A DNA stretch of 64,000 nucleotides from JAIBJN01 sp963748205 (GTDB lineage Bacteria > Actinomycetota > Thermoleophilia > Gaiellales > Gaiellaceae): positions 96,549 to 160,548 of the forward strand of contig CAVVIB010000002.1 of NCBI GenBank assembly GCA_963748205.1. The letters run 5' to 3'. Positions 28,346 through 37,363 of this stretch are shown in pieces. A program made the position numbers and the translations under genes. Each line of letters opens with the position of its first letter. The stretch's first letter is position 1. The notes beneath the pieces were generated by a model that did not search any database, was not told the origin of the DNA, and worked only from the letters and a program-made list of their open reading frames with translations.

Positions 28346-29139
28346 TGCTCCGCGTCGAGGACATTCGGGTCTCGCTCGAGGGCACGGAGGTCGTGAAGGG
28401 CGTCGGCCTCCACCTGGGCGAGGGGGAGTGGCTCAGCCTCATCGGGCCCAACGGCGCCGGGAAGACGACGGTCCTGCGCGCGGTCGCGGGCCTCGTCCCG
28501 TACTCGGGCTCGATCCGCCTCGCGGGCGACGAGGCGTCGGGCCTGCGCCGCCGCGAGCTGGCGAGGCGCGTCGCGGTCGTGCCGCAGATCCCCATCATCC
28601 CGCCGGACACGAGCGTCCTCGAGTACGTCGTCCTCGGGCGCACGCCGCACCTCGGCTACTCGGGGAGCCCCGGCGTCCGCGACGTGACGGCGGCGCGCTC
28701 CGCGCTCGCCCGGCTCGACGCCGCGCATCTCGGCGATCGCCGGCTCGGCTCGCTGAGCGGCGGCGAGCGGCAGCGCGCCGTCCTGGCGCGCGCCGTGGCA
28801 CAGGACGCGCGGCTCCTGCTCCTCGACGAGCCGACCAGCGCGCTCGACGTCGGCGCGCAACAGCAGGTGCTCGAGCTGGTGGCCTCACTTCGCGCCGACC
28901 GAGGTCTTACTGTCCTCAGTGCGATGCACGACCTCACGCACGCGGGTCAGTACGCCGACCGGCTCGTGCTGATGGACGGCGGCCGCGAGGTCGCCGAGGG
29001 GGCGCCGAAGGACGTCCTGACGGAACAGCTCGTCGCGCGCCACTACGGCGCCGAGGTGCGCGTGATCGTGGACGAGGAGACCGGCATCGCCGTCGTGCCT
29101 CTGCGTCCGCGCGTGGCTTCCGAAGAGCCGGTCACCTGA
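28345..29139 (+). CDS. btuD: B12 ABC transporter ATP-binding protein
   Basis: 264 residues. Walker A GPNGAGKTT (34-42), Q-loop AVVPQIP, signature LSGGERQRA (about 137), Walker B LLLLDEPTSALD (about 158-169) and the H-loop SAMHDLTH. Coupled by TGATG to both neighbours. Confidence 0.93.
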   Translation: MLRVEDIRVSLEGTEVVKGVGLHLGEGEWLSLIGPNGAGKTTVLRAVAGLVPYSGSIRLAGDEASGLRRRELARRVAVVPQIPIIPPDTSVLEYVVLGRTPHLGYSGSPGVRDVTAARSALARLDAAHLGDRRLGSLSGGERQRAVLARAVAQDARLLLLDEPTSALDVGAQQQVLELVASLRADRGLTVLSAMHDLTHAGQYADRLVLMDGGREVAEGAPKDVLTEQLVARHYGAEVRVIVDEETGIAVVPLRPRVASEEPVT

Positions 29140-29651
29140 TGGCAATGACGCTGCTCCTGGGCGGCGCCCGCAGCGGGAAGTCGGCGCGCGCGCTGCGCCT
29201 CGCGCACGACTGGGACGGCCAGGTCGTCTTCGTCGCCACCGGCGAGGGACGCGACCCCGAGATGGCGGCCCGGATCGCACGCCACCGCCTCGAGCGGCCC
29301 TCGTCCTGGCGGACAGTCGAGGCCCCGCTGGAGCTCGTCCGGGCGTTCGACAGCATTCCCGCGCACGCGTTCGTGATCCTCGACTGCCTCACGCTCTGGG
29401 TGGCCAACGCGCTCGAGGCTGGGTGGAGTGACGAGGACGTCGAGCGGGCGGGCGCCGCGGTGGCGACGATCGTCGCCGCGCGCGAGCAGCCGACGGTCGT
29501 CGTCAGCAACGAGGTCGGGCTCGGCCTCGTGCCGCAGACGTCGCTCGGCCGCAGCTACCGCGACCTGCTGGGGAGGGTCAACGCCCTCTTCGCCGCCGAG
29601 GCGGAGGAGGCGTACCTGCTGGTCGCCGGCCGCTCGCTCCAGCTCACGTGA
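29139..29651 (+). CDS. cobU: Adenosylcobinamide kinase/guanylyltransferase (CobU)
   Basis: Phosphorylates adenosylcobinamide and attaches GMP. 170 residues. P-loop GGARSGKS (8-15), VFVATGEGRDPEM, RIARHR-x2-RPSSWRTVEAP, LDCLTLWV and VVSNEVGLGLVP are diagnostic. ATG overlaps the btuD stop. Confidence 0.95.
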   Translation: MAMTLLLGGARSGKSARALRLAHDWDGQVVFVATGEGRDPEMAARIARHRLERPSSWRTVEAPLELVRAFDSIPAHAFVILDCLTLWVANALEAGWSDEDVERAGAAVATIVAAREQPTVVVSNEVGLGLVPQTSLGRSYRDLLGRVNALFAAEAEEAYLLVAGRSLQLT

Positions 29652-30709
29652 GCCGGGCTGCGCTCGACGCCCTCGTGGCGCGCATCGAGCCGGTCGACGC
29701 GGCGGCCGGGCGGGCGGCCCAGGACGCGCTCGACCGCAAGACGAAGCCGCGCGGCAGCCTCGGGGAGCTGGAAGGGCTCGCCTGCCGGGTGGCGGCGATA
29801 CGGGGCACGGGCTCGCCCGGGCGGCTCCGCACGGCCGTCGTGCTCGCGGCCGGCGACCACGGCTACGCGGCGCGCGGGGTCAGCGCGTACCCGCAGGAGG
29901 TCACGGGCCAGATGCTCGCCAACTTCGCGGCAGGCGGCGCGGCGGTCAACGTGCTCGCGCGCGCGACGGGCGCGCGCCTGGTCGTCGTGGACGCCGGCGT
30001 CGCCGCGCCCGTGGAGCACGCCGAGATCCGCCCGCTCCGGCTCGGGCCCGGCACGGCGGACGCGACGGAGGGGCCTGCAATGACCTTGGAGCAGGCGTTC
30101 GCCGGCCTCGCCTCGGGCGCGGCACTGGCGGAGGAGCTCGCCGCGGACGGCATCGGGATCGTGGCCACCGGCGACATGGGCATCGGGAACACGACCGCCG
30201 CGGCCGCCGTTTGCGCCGCTCTGCTTCCGGCGGATCCCGAGCAGGTGAGCGGGCGCGGGACCGGGCTCGACGACGAGGGGGTGGCCCGCAAGGCCGAGAC
30301 GGTGCGGCGCGCGCTCGCCGTCAACGCGGTCGGGTCGGACGATCCCGTCGCGGCGCTCGCCGCCGTCGGCGGGTTCGAGATCGCTGTTCTCGCAGGAGCC
30401 TGCCTCGGCGCAGCCGCCGAGGGGTGCGTCGTGCTCCTCGACGGCTTCGTCACGGGCGCGGCCGCGCTCGTCGCCGCCAGGCTGGCGCCCGCGGCATCGG
30501 GCCGCATGGTGGCCTCACATCTCTCACCTGAGCCCGGCCACGCGCTCGTGCTCGCCGAGCTCGGGCTGCGGCCGCTCCTCGACCTCGGCCTGCGCCTGGG
30601 GGAGGGGAGCGGCGCCCTGCTCGCGCTGCCGCTCGTGGATGCCTCACTCGCGCTCCTCGCAGACATGGCCACCTTCGACGCAGCGGGCGTCACCGATGCC
30701 GGCGCGTAG
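29648..30709 (+). CDS. cobT: Nicotinate-nucleotide-dimethylbenzimidazole phosphoribosyltransferase (CobT)
   Basis: Activates the lower ligand for cobalamin. 353 residues. KTKPRGSLGELE, AAGDHGYAARGVSAYPQEVT, ATGDMGIGNTT and the catalytic Glu context in GSGALLALPLVDA are present. GTGA overlap with cobU. Confidence 0.95.
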   Translation: MSRAALDALVARIEPVDAAAGRAAQDALDRKTKPRGSLGELEGLACRVAAIRGTGSPGRLRTAVVLAAGDHGYAARGVSAYPQEVTGQMLANFAAGGAAVNVLARATGARLVVVDAGVAAPVEHAEIRPLRLGPGTADATEGPAMTLEQAFAGLASGAALAEELAADGIGIVATGDMGIGNTTAAAAVCAALLPADPEQVSGRGTGLDDEGVARKAETVRRALAVNAVGSDDPVAALAAVGGFEIAVLAGACLGAAAEGCVVLLDGFVTGAAALVAARLAPAASGRMVASHLSPEPGHALVLAELGLRPLLDLGLRLGEGSGALLALPLVDASLALLADMATFDAAGVTDAGA

Positions 30710-31448
30710 CCTGCGCGCCGCCGCGGCAGCGGTCGCCTTCCTCACGCGGATCCCGGTCGGGCGGATCGTCCTCGATGCCGACGACGTGGCGCGGGGCTCG
30801 GCGCTCTTCCCCGTGGTCGGCGCGGGCATCGGGGCGGCCGTCGGCGGCCTGCTCGTCGGGCTCGACGGGGAGCTGACCGTGCTCGTGGCCGCGGCGCTTG
30901 CGCTGGCGCTCGAGGCGCTTCTCACGGGCGCGATCCATCTCGACGCCCTCGCGGACACGGCCGACGGTCTCGGCGCGGGCACGCGCGAGCGGGCGCTGGA
31001 GGTCATGCGCGACCCCACGATCGGCTCCTTCGGGGCGAGCGCGCTCGTGCTCGACCTGCTGGTCAAGGTCGGCGCGCTGGCCGCCGTGGCCGCCGACTCC
31101 CGGGCAGTGCTCGCGGTTGCGGCAGCCTTCGCGCTCGGACGTGCCGCGCCGCTGACGCTCGCCCTCGCGCTCCCCTACGCCCGTTCCGGCGCGGGCAGCG
31201 GCCGTGTGCTCACCGAGCGGTCGGCGAGGGTTGCTCTGGTCGTCGGGATCGTCCTCGGGGTCGGGATCGCCGTCGCCGCGCTCGGCCTGCGAGGGCTGGC
31301 GCTCGTCGCCGCTGCCGGACTCGTGTGCCTCGCCGTCGGCCTCGTCGCCCATCGGCGGCTCGGCGGCGTCACGGGCGACGTGCTCGGCGCCTCCAACGAG
31401 CTCGCCACGACCGCGGCCCTCGTCGTCGCCGTGGCAGTGCAGGCATGA
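30696..31448 (+). CDS. cobS: Adenosylcobinamide-GDP ribazoletransferase (CobS)
   Basis: Membrane enzyme joining cobinamide-GDP and alpha-ribazole. 250 residues, six or more helices. AFLTRIPVGRI, HLDALADTADGLGAGTRERA-type metal motif (D-x3-D-x2-D-G), MRDPTIGSFGA and GDVLGASNEL are conserved. ATG 30696 preferred (MPARSLRA) with a 14-bp overlap with cobT. Confidence 0.93.
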   Translation: MPARSLRAAAAAVAFLTRIPVGRIVLDADDVARGSALFPVVGAGIGAAVGGLLVGLDGELTVLVAAALALALEALLTGAIHLDALADTADGLGAGTRERALEVMRDPTIGSFGASALVLDLLVKVGALAAVAADSRAVLAVAAAFALGRAAPLTLALALPYARSGAGSGRVLTERSARVALVVGIVLGVGIAVAALGLRGLALVAAAGLVCLAVGLVAHRRLGGVTGDVLGASNELATTAALVVAVAVQA

Positions 31449-32080
31449 TCGCGCTCCCGGAGCGGAGAGGCGCGACGCGGCTGGTGCTCGTGCGGCACGG
31501 GGAGCCGGACGAGTCCATGCACGGCAGGTGCTACGGGAGCCTCGACGTCCCGCTCTCGGCCGCGGGCCTGCGCCGCGCTGCGGCCGTCGGGGAGGCGCTG
31601 CGGGACCACGAGATCGAGGCCGTCTACTCGAGCTCGCTCCAGAGGGCGTTCGACACCGCCCGCGCCGTCGCGTCGGCGCACGGTCTCGAGGCGATTCCCC
31701 GCGACGCGCTCCGCGAGCTCGATTTCGGGGAGCTCGAGGGCATGTCCCACGAGGAGATCGCGTCGGAGCATCCGGAGCTCTACCGCTTCTGGATGGAGGA
31801 TCCCTCCAAGGTGCGCTTCCCCGGGGGCGAAGCGCTCTCCGACCTGCGCGCGCGCGTTCTCCCGGAGGTGGCCGGGATCCGAGAGCGGCACGCGGGGCAG
31901 GCAGTGGCGGTCGTCGCTCACGGCGGCGTCGTGCGCGTCGTGCTCGCCGACGCCCTCGAGCTCCCCGACACGGCGTTCTTCCGGCTCGACCAGCCGTACG
32001 GGGCGCTCAGCGTCGTCGACTGGATCGAGGGCGTCCCCGTCGTCCGCGTCGCGGGAGCCGTCCTATACTCGCCCGCATGA
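31445..32080 (+). CDS. cobC: Histidine phosphatase family protein, probable alpha-ribazole phosphatase (CobC)
   Basis: 211 residues. Catalytic LVLVRHGEPDESMHGRCYG, SSSLQRAFDTA, ELDFGELEGMSHEEI and late VVAHGGVVRVVL (second His). Operon context with cobUTS supports alpha-ribazole phosphatase, though phosphoglycerate-mutase-like enzymes look alike. ATGA overlap with cobS. Last gene of the riboswitch operon. Confidence 0.88.
   Translation: MIALPERRGATRLVLVRHGEPDESMHGRCYGSLDVPLSAAGLRRAAAVGEALRDHEIEAVYSSSLQRAFDTARAVASAHGLEAIPRDALRELDFGELEGMSHEEIASEHPELYRFWMEDPSKVRFPGGEALSDLRARVLPEVAGIRERHAGQAVAVVAHGGVVRVVLADALELPDTAFFRLDQPYGALSVVDWIEGVPVVRVAGAVLYSPA
32064..32069 (+). promoter_or_regulatory. -10 box TATACT of the CinA-like gene
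   Basis: Near-consensus TATACT seven bases before the ATG at 32077, inside the last codons of cobC. Gives the CinA-like and peptidase genes B12-independent transcription. Confidence 0.5.
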
Positions 32081-32805
32081 CGGGCTCGCCGAGCGCCGTC
32101 GTCCTGACGGTCGGGAACGAGATCGTCTCCGGGGACGTCGAGAACACGAACGCCTCCTGGCTCGCGCGCCGGCTCGGCGAGCTGGGGCTCGAGGTGACGC
32201 TGCTCGCCGCCGTGCGCGACTCCGTGGACGAGATCGCGGGCTTCCTGCGCGCCGAGGCCGAGCGGGCCGACGCGGTCATCGTGACGGGCGGTCTCGGCGG
32301 CACGCCCGATGACGTGACGCGCGAGGGCGTCGCGGCCGCGTTCGGCGTCCCGACCGAGGAGATCCCGGACCTTGCGGACGGCCTGCGCGAGCGGTTCGGG
32401 AAGCGCGGCCTCGGCGACTACGCGGCCCGCTGGGCGCGCCTGCCGCGCGGCGCCGCCGCGCTCGAGAACCCGCTCGGCGGAGCGCCGGGCTTCGTGCTCG
32501 CGAACGTCCACGTCCTGCCGGGGCTGCCCAGCGAGATGATGGCCATGTTCGAGACGCTGGCCGACGGGTTCCGGGGCGTGCCGATCACCGCCTGGAGGCG
32601 GCGCTACCCCACGGGCGAGGGCCAGATCGTCGCCGTGCTCGAGGAGGCGACGCGCAGGCATCCCACCGTGAGCGTCGGGAGCTACCCCTCGTTCCTGGAC
32701 ACCGGCCCCGAGGTCGAGGTCGTGCTCAAGTCCGCGGACGCCGCCGCGCTGGGCGAGGCGGCCACGTGGCTCGAGGCGGCCCTGGACCGCAGGATGGGGA
32801 GCTGA
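32077..32805 (+). CDS. Molybdopterin-binding/CinA N-terminal domain protein
   Basis: 242 residues. AVVLTVGNEIVSGDVENTNA, DAVIVTGGLGGTPDDVTREG and HVLPGLPSEM are the CinA/MoCF-fold motifs. The C-terminal PncC (NMN deamidase) domain is absent, so this is a single-domain CinA-like protein, possibly an ADP-ribose-type pyrophosphatase. Overlaps the cobC stop; followed after one base by the M55 peptidase gene. Confidence 0.85.
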   Translation: MTGSPSAVVLTVGNEIVSGDVENTNASWLARRLGELGLEVTLLAAVRDSVDEIAGFLRAEAERADAVIVTGGLGGTPDDVTREGVAAAFGVPTEEIPDLADGLRERFGKRGLGDYAARWARLPRGAAALENPLGGAPGFVLANVHVLPGLPSEMMAMFETLADGFRGVPITAWRRRYPTGEGQIVAVLEEATRRHPTVSVGSYPSFLDTGPEVEVVLKSADAAALGEAATWLEAALDRRMGS

Positions 32806-32806
32806 C

Positions 32807-33613
32807 GTGCGGGTCTTCGTCGTCAGCGACATGGAGGGCGTGTCCGGCATCGTCAAGTGGGAACAGGTGAGCGGGGGAGAGGCGCTCTACGAGGAGGGGC
32901 GCAAGCTCTACACCGAGGAGATCAACGCCGCCGTTCGCGGCGCCAAGGCGGCGGGGGCCACCGAGATCGTTGTGATGGACTGCCATGGGGCTGGAAAAGG
33001 CTGGGATTTTAATAGCCTCGTCCCCGAGCTCCTGGACCCCGACTGCGAGTGGGTCGTCCAGAACGAGTGGACGGAGTACACCGGAGTCCTCGAGGACGGA
33101 TGCGACGCGGCGCTCTTCATCGGGATGCATGCGAAGGCCGGGACGCCCCTCGGCGTCATGAGCCACACGATCTCCGGCCGCGAGTACCGCGACCTGCGGT
33201 TCAACGGCACGTCGGTCGGCGAGACGGGTGTGAACGCGGCGCTCTGCGGCACGTGGGGCTGCCCCGTCGTGCTCGTCACCGGCGACGACGTCGTCTGCGG
33301 CGAGGCCGCGGATCTGCTCGGCCCCGAGCTCGTGGCCGTCGAGGTCAAGCAGGCGCTCGGGCGCTTCAGCGCGCGCAACATCCCGCCCGTCCGTGCCCGC
33401 GAGCTCATCGAGGCCGGCGCGAGGGAGGCGGTGGAGAAGCGCGACCGCATCCCGCCCTACGACCCGGGCAAGCCGTGCGAGATCGAGGCGGTCTTCGCGG
33501 ACGCGGGCCTCGTGGAGCGCTACGAGCACCGCCACGGGGTCGAGGTCGACGGCGTCACGATGGTCTCCCGGGCCGACGACTGGTGGTCGGCCTGGCGCCA
33601 GTTCTTCTTCTAA
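32807..33613 (+). CDS. M55 family D-aminopeptidase (DppA-like)
   Basis: 268 residues. VFVVSDMEGVSGIV (metal Asp and Glu), VMDCHGAGKGWDFN, FIGMHAKAG (metal His), MSHTISGREY and NGTSVGETGVNA match the zinc D-aminopeptidase DppA. Likely trims D-Ala-containing peptides. GTG start one base after the previous stop. A REP-like palindrome lies downstream. Confidence 0.9.
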   Translation: MRVFVVSDMEGVSGIVKWEQVSGGEALYEEGRKLYTEEINAAVRGAKAAGATEIVVMDCHGAGKGWDFNSLVPELLDPDCEWVVQNEWTEYTGVLEDGCDAALFIGMHAKAGTPLGVMSHTISGREYRDLRFNGTSVGETGVNAALCGTWGCPVVLVTGDDVVCGEAADLLGPELVAVEVKQALGRFSARNIPPVRARELIEAGAREAVEKRDRIPPYDPGKPCEIEAVFADAGLVERYEHRHGVEVDGVTMVSRADDWWSAWRQFFF

Positions 33614-33630
33614 GCCCTGTCCCCCGCAGC

Positions 33631-33775
33631 CATGCCCGGGGTCAGACCCCGGACGCGTCCGCCGCGGACGGTGATTCGGCCCGGAACGAGGGAATCGCGG
33701 GTGCCGGCCACCCGGTGACGGGCGCTGGACGTGCGCCAAATGGCCATGCCCGGGGTCAGACCCCGGGCATGGCCA
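33631..33775. repeat. Two REP-like palindromes with core GGGGTCAGACCCC
   Basis: CATGCCCGGGGTCAGACCCC at 33631-33650 and a fuller copy at 33741-33775, whose arms TGGCCATGCCCGGGGTC / GACCCCGGGCATGGCCA are a perfect 17-bp inverted repeat around one A. The second sits 15 bases after the stop of the minus-strand beta-propeller gene and could terminate it. The 176-bp gap holds no gene. Confidence 0.75.
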
Positions 33776-33789
33776 GAAGCGACCAGCTT

Positions 33790-35091
33790 CTACTTCAGCC
33801 GCACGCGCAGCCCGTGCGGGTCGGCGCGGTTCGCGCCCTCCCCGTCGACGTTCGCGATCCGCGCGATCCCGCGCAGGGCGCCCGTGCGGCCGTCCTTCTT
33901 CACCTGGATGATCCCGAGGCCCGGCGTGCTGCCCGTGGACGCGTGCGGGTCGCCCGAGAGCGGGAACAGGCCGCGCAGCGACACGAAAGCGAGGTCCCCG
34001 GCCGGCGAGATGTCCAGCAGATCCGGCGAGGGATCGGTGCTCAGCGTCCCTGCCAGCGAGAACTCGCCGACCATCCGGCCGGTCGCCGTCTTGATCACGA
34101 CGATCCGGTTGCCGATCCGGTCGGCCACCCACAGGTAGCGGCCGCGCTTCGTCAGCAGCGCCCCGTGCGAGTCGGCCTCGTGGCCGCCGTCGAGGCTCAC
34201 CACCAGCGTGGGCGCCGGCGTGTTCGGCGGGCTCGCCGTCGGCGAGAACGCCGCCAGCGGGAACGAGTAGACGTCGAACTCGGACATGTTCGCCGCGGTG
34301 CCGCCGCCGGAGTTCACGTACATGCGCCCGTCGCCCTCCAGGCCGCCGCAGCCGTTCCCGTGCACGGTCTCGCGGTCGTACTCGGCCACGATCCGCATCG
34401 GGGACGCCTTGGCGTCGACGACGAAGAGGCCGCCGCCGCGGAGCGTCACGAACGCGAAGCGGCTCGTCGAGTCGACGAGCGGGCAGATCGGCGCGTTGTC
34501 CGGCCGCAGCGTCGCGTCCTGCCGTAGAGCGCCGCTCGGCGTCGTCCCGGTCGCCAGGTCGAGCTGCGCGCCGGGCTCCAGCGTGAACGTGTTCGTCCCG
34601 TAGTCCGTCGAGATCCGCTGGAGCAGCTTGCCGTTCTGGTTCGCCACGACGACGTAGGACTCGTCGGGCGCGGGCACGGCAGCGTGGGCCTGAACGCCGA
34701 CGTCGATGCACGCGAGCGGCGCCCGCGTGGCCGCGTCGAAGAAGACGACGTGCCCGGACGCGACGAACGAGAGGATCGCGTGCGAGTGGCCCTGGTTGAA
34801 GAGCAGCATGTGCGGTCGCACCGGCGCGGTGCCCGTCCGCTCCAGGCACAGCGACGTGACCGCTCCGCCGAGGTCGATCCGCTCCGCGACGGTCGCCGCG
34901 CCGCGCCGCTCGAGAGCCGCGCCGTCGTAGACGTAGAGCGCGCCGCCGCTCGTCGTCCCGTTCGTGTTGGACTGATCCACCAACCAGACCTCGTACGAGG
35001 CCTTCTTGCCTGCCCCGGCGCCTCCTGTGAGCGCCAGGACGACCGCCAGCGCCGCGAACCCGAGCAGCGCCGCCAACCTGCCTTTCCGCAT
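33790..35091 (-). CDS. Secreted beta-propeller-like protein
   Basis: 433 residues. Signal peptide about 1-28 (MRKGRLAALLG, hydrophobic core, GGAGAGKK). Repeating blade-like strands such as GHVVFFDAATRAPLACIDVG, FAFVTLRGGGLFVVDAKA, YLWVADRIGNRIVVIKTATG and LAFVSLRGLFPLSG suggest a YVTN/lactonase-type seven-bladed propeller. No catalytic site can be assigned. Start chosen at ATG 35091, with GGGAG upstream. Divergent from pcrA. Confidence 0.75.
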   Translation of the reverse strand: MRKGRLAALLGFAALAVVLALTGGAGAGKKASYEVWLVDQSNTNGTTSGGALYVYDGAALERRGAATVAERIDLGGAVTSLCLERTGTAPVRPHMLLFNQGHSHAILSFVASGHVVFFDAATRAPLACIDVGVQAHAAVPAPDESYVVVANQNGKLLQRISTDYGTNTFTLEPGAQLDLATGTTPSGALRQDATLRPDNAPICPLVDSTSRFAFVTLRGGGLFVVDAKASPMRIVAEYDRETVHGNGCGGLEGDGRMYVNSGGGTAANMSEFDVYSFPLAAFSPTASPPNTPAPTLVVSLDGGHEADSHGALLTKRGRYLWVADRIGNRIVVIKTATGRMVGEFSLAGTLSTDPSPDLLDISPAGDLAFVSLRGLFPLSGDPHASTGSTPGLGIIQVKKDGRTGALRGIARIANVDGEGANRADPHGLRVRLK

Positions 35092-35100
35092 TCCTCGCTC

Positions 35101-35123
35101 CCTTGCTCGTTTGCAGAGCAAGG
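35101..35123. promoter_or_regulatory. Hairpin in the propeller/pcrA divergent gap
   Basis: Perfect 8-bp arms CCTTGCTC / GAGCAAGG with a 7-base loop, just upstream of the minus-strand gene. Could be an operator or leader structure. Confidence 0.35.
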
Positions 35124-35190
35124 CTCGCGAGAGCGGGTAACGAGGCCGTAACGGCCCGCGAACGCCGCCGAGGGGCGCTGCCTCGACGGA

Positions 35191-35196
35191 TACCAT
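35191..35196 (+). promoter_or_regulatory. -10 box TACCAT of pcrA
   Basis: TACCAT seven bases before the ATG at 35204; leaderless geometry. Confidence 0.4.
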
Positions 35197-35203
35197 CGAC
35201 CCG

Positions 35204-37363
35204 ATGGCAATCGCCTCTCCCGAGCAGTACCTCGCCGACCTGAACCCGGCCCAGCGCGAGGCCGTCCTGGCCACCGAAGGCCCCGTTCTCGTGATCGCCG
35301 GGGCCGGCTCCGGCAAGACGCGCGTGCTCACACACCGCATCGCGCATCTGGTCGCCGCCTGCGGCGTGAAGCCGAACGAGATCCTCGCGATCACGTTCAC
35401 GAACAAGGCCGCGGGCGAGATGCGGAGCCGCCTCGAGAGCGTGCTCGGCGAGGTCGCGAGCCGCATGTGGGTGATGACGTTCCACGCCGCCTGCGGGCGC
35501 ATCCTGCGTCGTGAGGCGCCGCGGCTCGCCTACAAGTCGAACTTCACGATCTACGACTCCGCCGACCAGGTCCGGGTCGTGAAGGCGATCATCGAGGAGG
35601 AGGGCTGGGACCCCAAGCGCTTCGTCCCGCGCGGCATCCACTCACAGATCTCGAACGCCAAGAACCAGCTCGTCGACCCCGAGGAGTACGCACGGCGCGT
35701 CGGCTCCTTCTACGAGCAGACCGTGGCCGACGTCTACGCGCGCTACCAGGAGCGCCTGCACCGCTCGAACGCGATGGACTTCGACGACCTGATCATGGTC
35801 ACGGTCAGGATCCTGGAGAGCTTCCCGGAGGCCCGCGAGAAGTGGCAGAAGGCCTTCCGCTACGTCCTCGTGGACGAGTACCAGGACACGAACCACGCCC
35901 AGTACCGGCTCCTGCAGCTCCTCGCCGGCGAGCACGGCAACGTCTTCGCGGTCGGCGACCCCGACCAGTCGATCTACGCGTTCCGCGGCGCGGACATCCG
36001 CAACATCCTCGAGTTCGAGCGCGACTTCGGCGGCGCCCAGACGATCGCGCTGGAGCAGAACTACCGCTCCACGAACGCAATCCTGCGCGCGGCCAACTCC
36101 GTGATCGCCAACAATCGCGAGCGCAAGCCGAAGAACCTCTTCAGCGAGCTCGGCGACGGCGAGCCCGTGCGCGTCATCGAGGTCGAGGACGAGCACGCGG
36201 AGGCGCGCTACGTGGCCGCCGAGATCGCCGGGCTCCAGGACGAGGGCGTGGCCGGCTCCGAGATCGCCGTCTTCTACCGCACCAACGCGCAGTCGCGGGT
36301 GCTGGAGGACGTGCTCGTCCGCCAGGAGATCCCGTACCAGGTGATCGGCGGCCCGCGCTTCTACGAGCGCGCCGAGATCAAGGATCTGATCGCCTACCTC
36401 CAGGTCATCGACAACCCCTTCGACGGCGTCTCGCTCGGCCGCATCGCCAACCGCCCGCGCCGCGGGATCGGAGACGCGTCCATCGCCCGCATCCAGGCCT
36501 TCGCCGACGCGCAGGGGATCTCGCTCTTCGAGGCGCTCGGCCAGGCCGACGACGCCGGCGTCGGCGCCGCGCCGCTCAAGTCCGTGCGGCGCTTCCACAC
36601 GCTGATGCAGTCGCTCATGGCGGGCGCGCTCGAGCAGCAGGTGCCCGAGCTCGTCGAGAAGGTCCTGGAGCGCACCGGATACGTCGAGGCGCTCGAGGCC
36701 GAGCGGACGGTCGAGGCCCAGGGCCGTCTGGAGAACCTGATGGAGCTCGTCGGCGTCGCGCGGGAGTACCAGGAGGCTGCGGCCGAGCCGACGCTCTCGG
36801 AGTTCCTCCAGCAGATTTCGCTCTTCTCCGACCAGGACGAGCTCGCCGAGGAGCGCAGCCTCGTCACGCTCATGACGCTCCACAACGCCAAGGGGCTCGA
36901 GTACAAGGCGGTCTTCCTCGTCGGGATGGAGGACGGGGTCTTCCCGCACGCGCGCTCGCTCGAGGAGCAGGGGCTCGAGGAGGAGCGGCGGCTCGCGTAC
37001 GTCGGGCTGACGCGGGCGCAGGAGCGCCTCACGCTCGTCCACGCGGCGACGCGCTCGCTCTGGGGCTCGCGCGACTATCGGCGGCCGAGCCGGTTCCTGG
37101 AGGAGCTGCCGCAGGAGGAGGTCGAGCGCGAGCGGCTTCGCCCCACCTCGTGGAGCGGCTACGGTGCGCCGCGGCAGTCGCTCGCACCGAGCGCCGGGCC
37201 CGCGCCCGACCTCTCCACGGGCGACAACGTCCGCCACTCGACGCTGGGCGAGGGCGTAGTCGTCGGGATCGAAGGCGACGGGACGGTGACCGTGCGCTTC
37301 GCCCAGGACGGCGCCGAGCGGCGCCTCATGCTCGACTACGCGCCCCTGGAGAAGGTTCACTGA
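35204..37363 (+). CDS. pcrA: ATP-dependent DNA helicase PcrA/UvrD
   Basis: SF1A 3'-5' helicase for repair and replication-transcription conflicts. 719 residues. Q motif LNPAQREAV, Walker A AGAGSGKTR (32-40), VMTFHAACGRILR, motif II VLVDEYQDTNHAQY, motif III VGDPDQSIYAFRGAD, motif IV LEQNYRS, motif V LMTLHNAKGLEYKAVFLVGM and motif VI EERRLAYVGLTRAQERL. The C-terminus ends in a Tudor-like RNA-polymerase-binding domain (GDNVRHSTLGEGVVVGIEGD), as in PcrA. Confidence 0.96.
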   Translation: MAIASPEQYLADLNPAQREAVLATEGPVLVIAGAGSGKTRVLTHRIAHLVAACGVKPNEILAITFTNKAAGEMRSRLESVLGEVASRMWVMTFHAACGRILRREAPRLAYKSNFTIYDSADQVRVVKAIIEEEGWDPKRFVPRGIHSQISNAKNQLVDPEEYARRVGSFYEQTVADVYARYQERLHRSNAMDFDDLIMVTVRILESFPEAREKWQKAFRYVLVDEYQDTNHAQYRLLQLLAGEHGNVFAVGDPDQSIYAFRGADIRNILEFERDFGGAQTIALEQNYRSTNAILRAANSVIANNRERKPKNLFSELGDGEPVRVIEVEDEHAEARYVAAEIAGLQDEGVAGSEIAVFYRTNAQSRVLEDVLVRQEIPYQVIGGPRFYERAEIKDLIAYLQVIDNPFDGVSLGRIANRPRRGIGDASIARIQAFADAQGISLFEALGQADDAGVGAAPLKSVRRFHTLMQSLMAGALEQQVPELVEKVLERTGYVEALEAERTVEAQGRLENLMELVGVAREYQEAAAEPTLSEFLQQISLFSDQDELAEERSLVTLMTLHNAKGLEYKAVFLVGMEDGVFPHARSLEEQGLEEERRLAYVGLTRAQERLTLVHAATRSLWGSRDYRRPSRFLEELPQEEVERERLRPTSWSGYGAPRQSLAPSAGPAPDLSTGDNVRHSTLGEGVVVGIEGDGTVTVRFAQDGAERRLMLDYAPLEKVH

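Noticed and set aside
33614..33789. Short open frames translating the GGGGTCAGACCCC repeats (PGSDPG-type peptides)
   Set aside because: These arise from the palindromic repeats themselves and have no start signal or conservation I can see.
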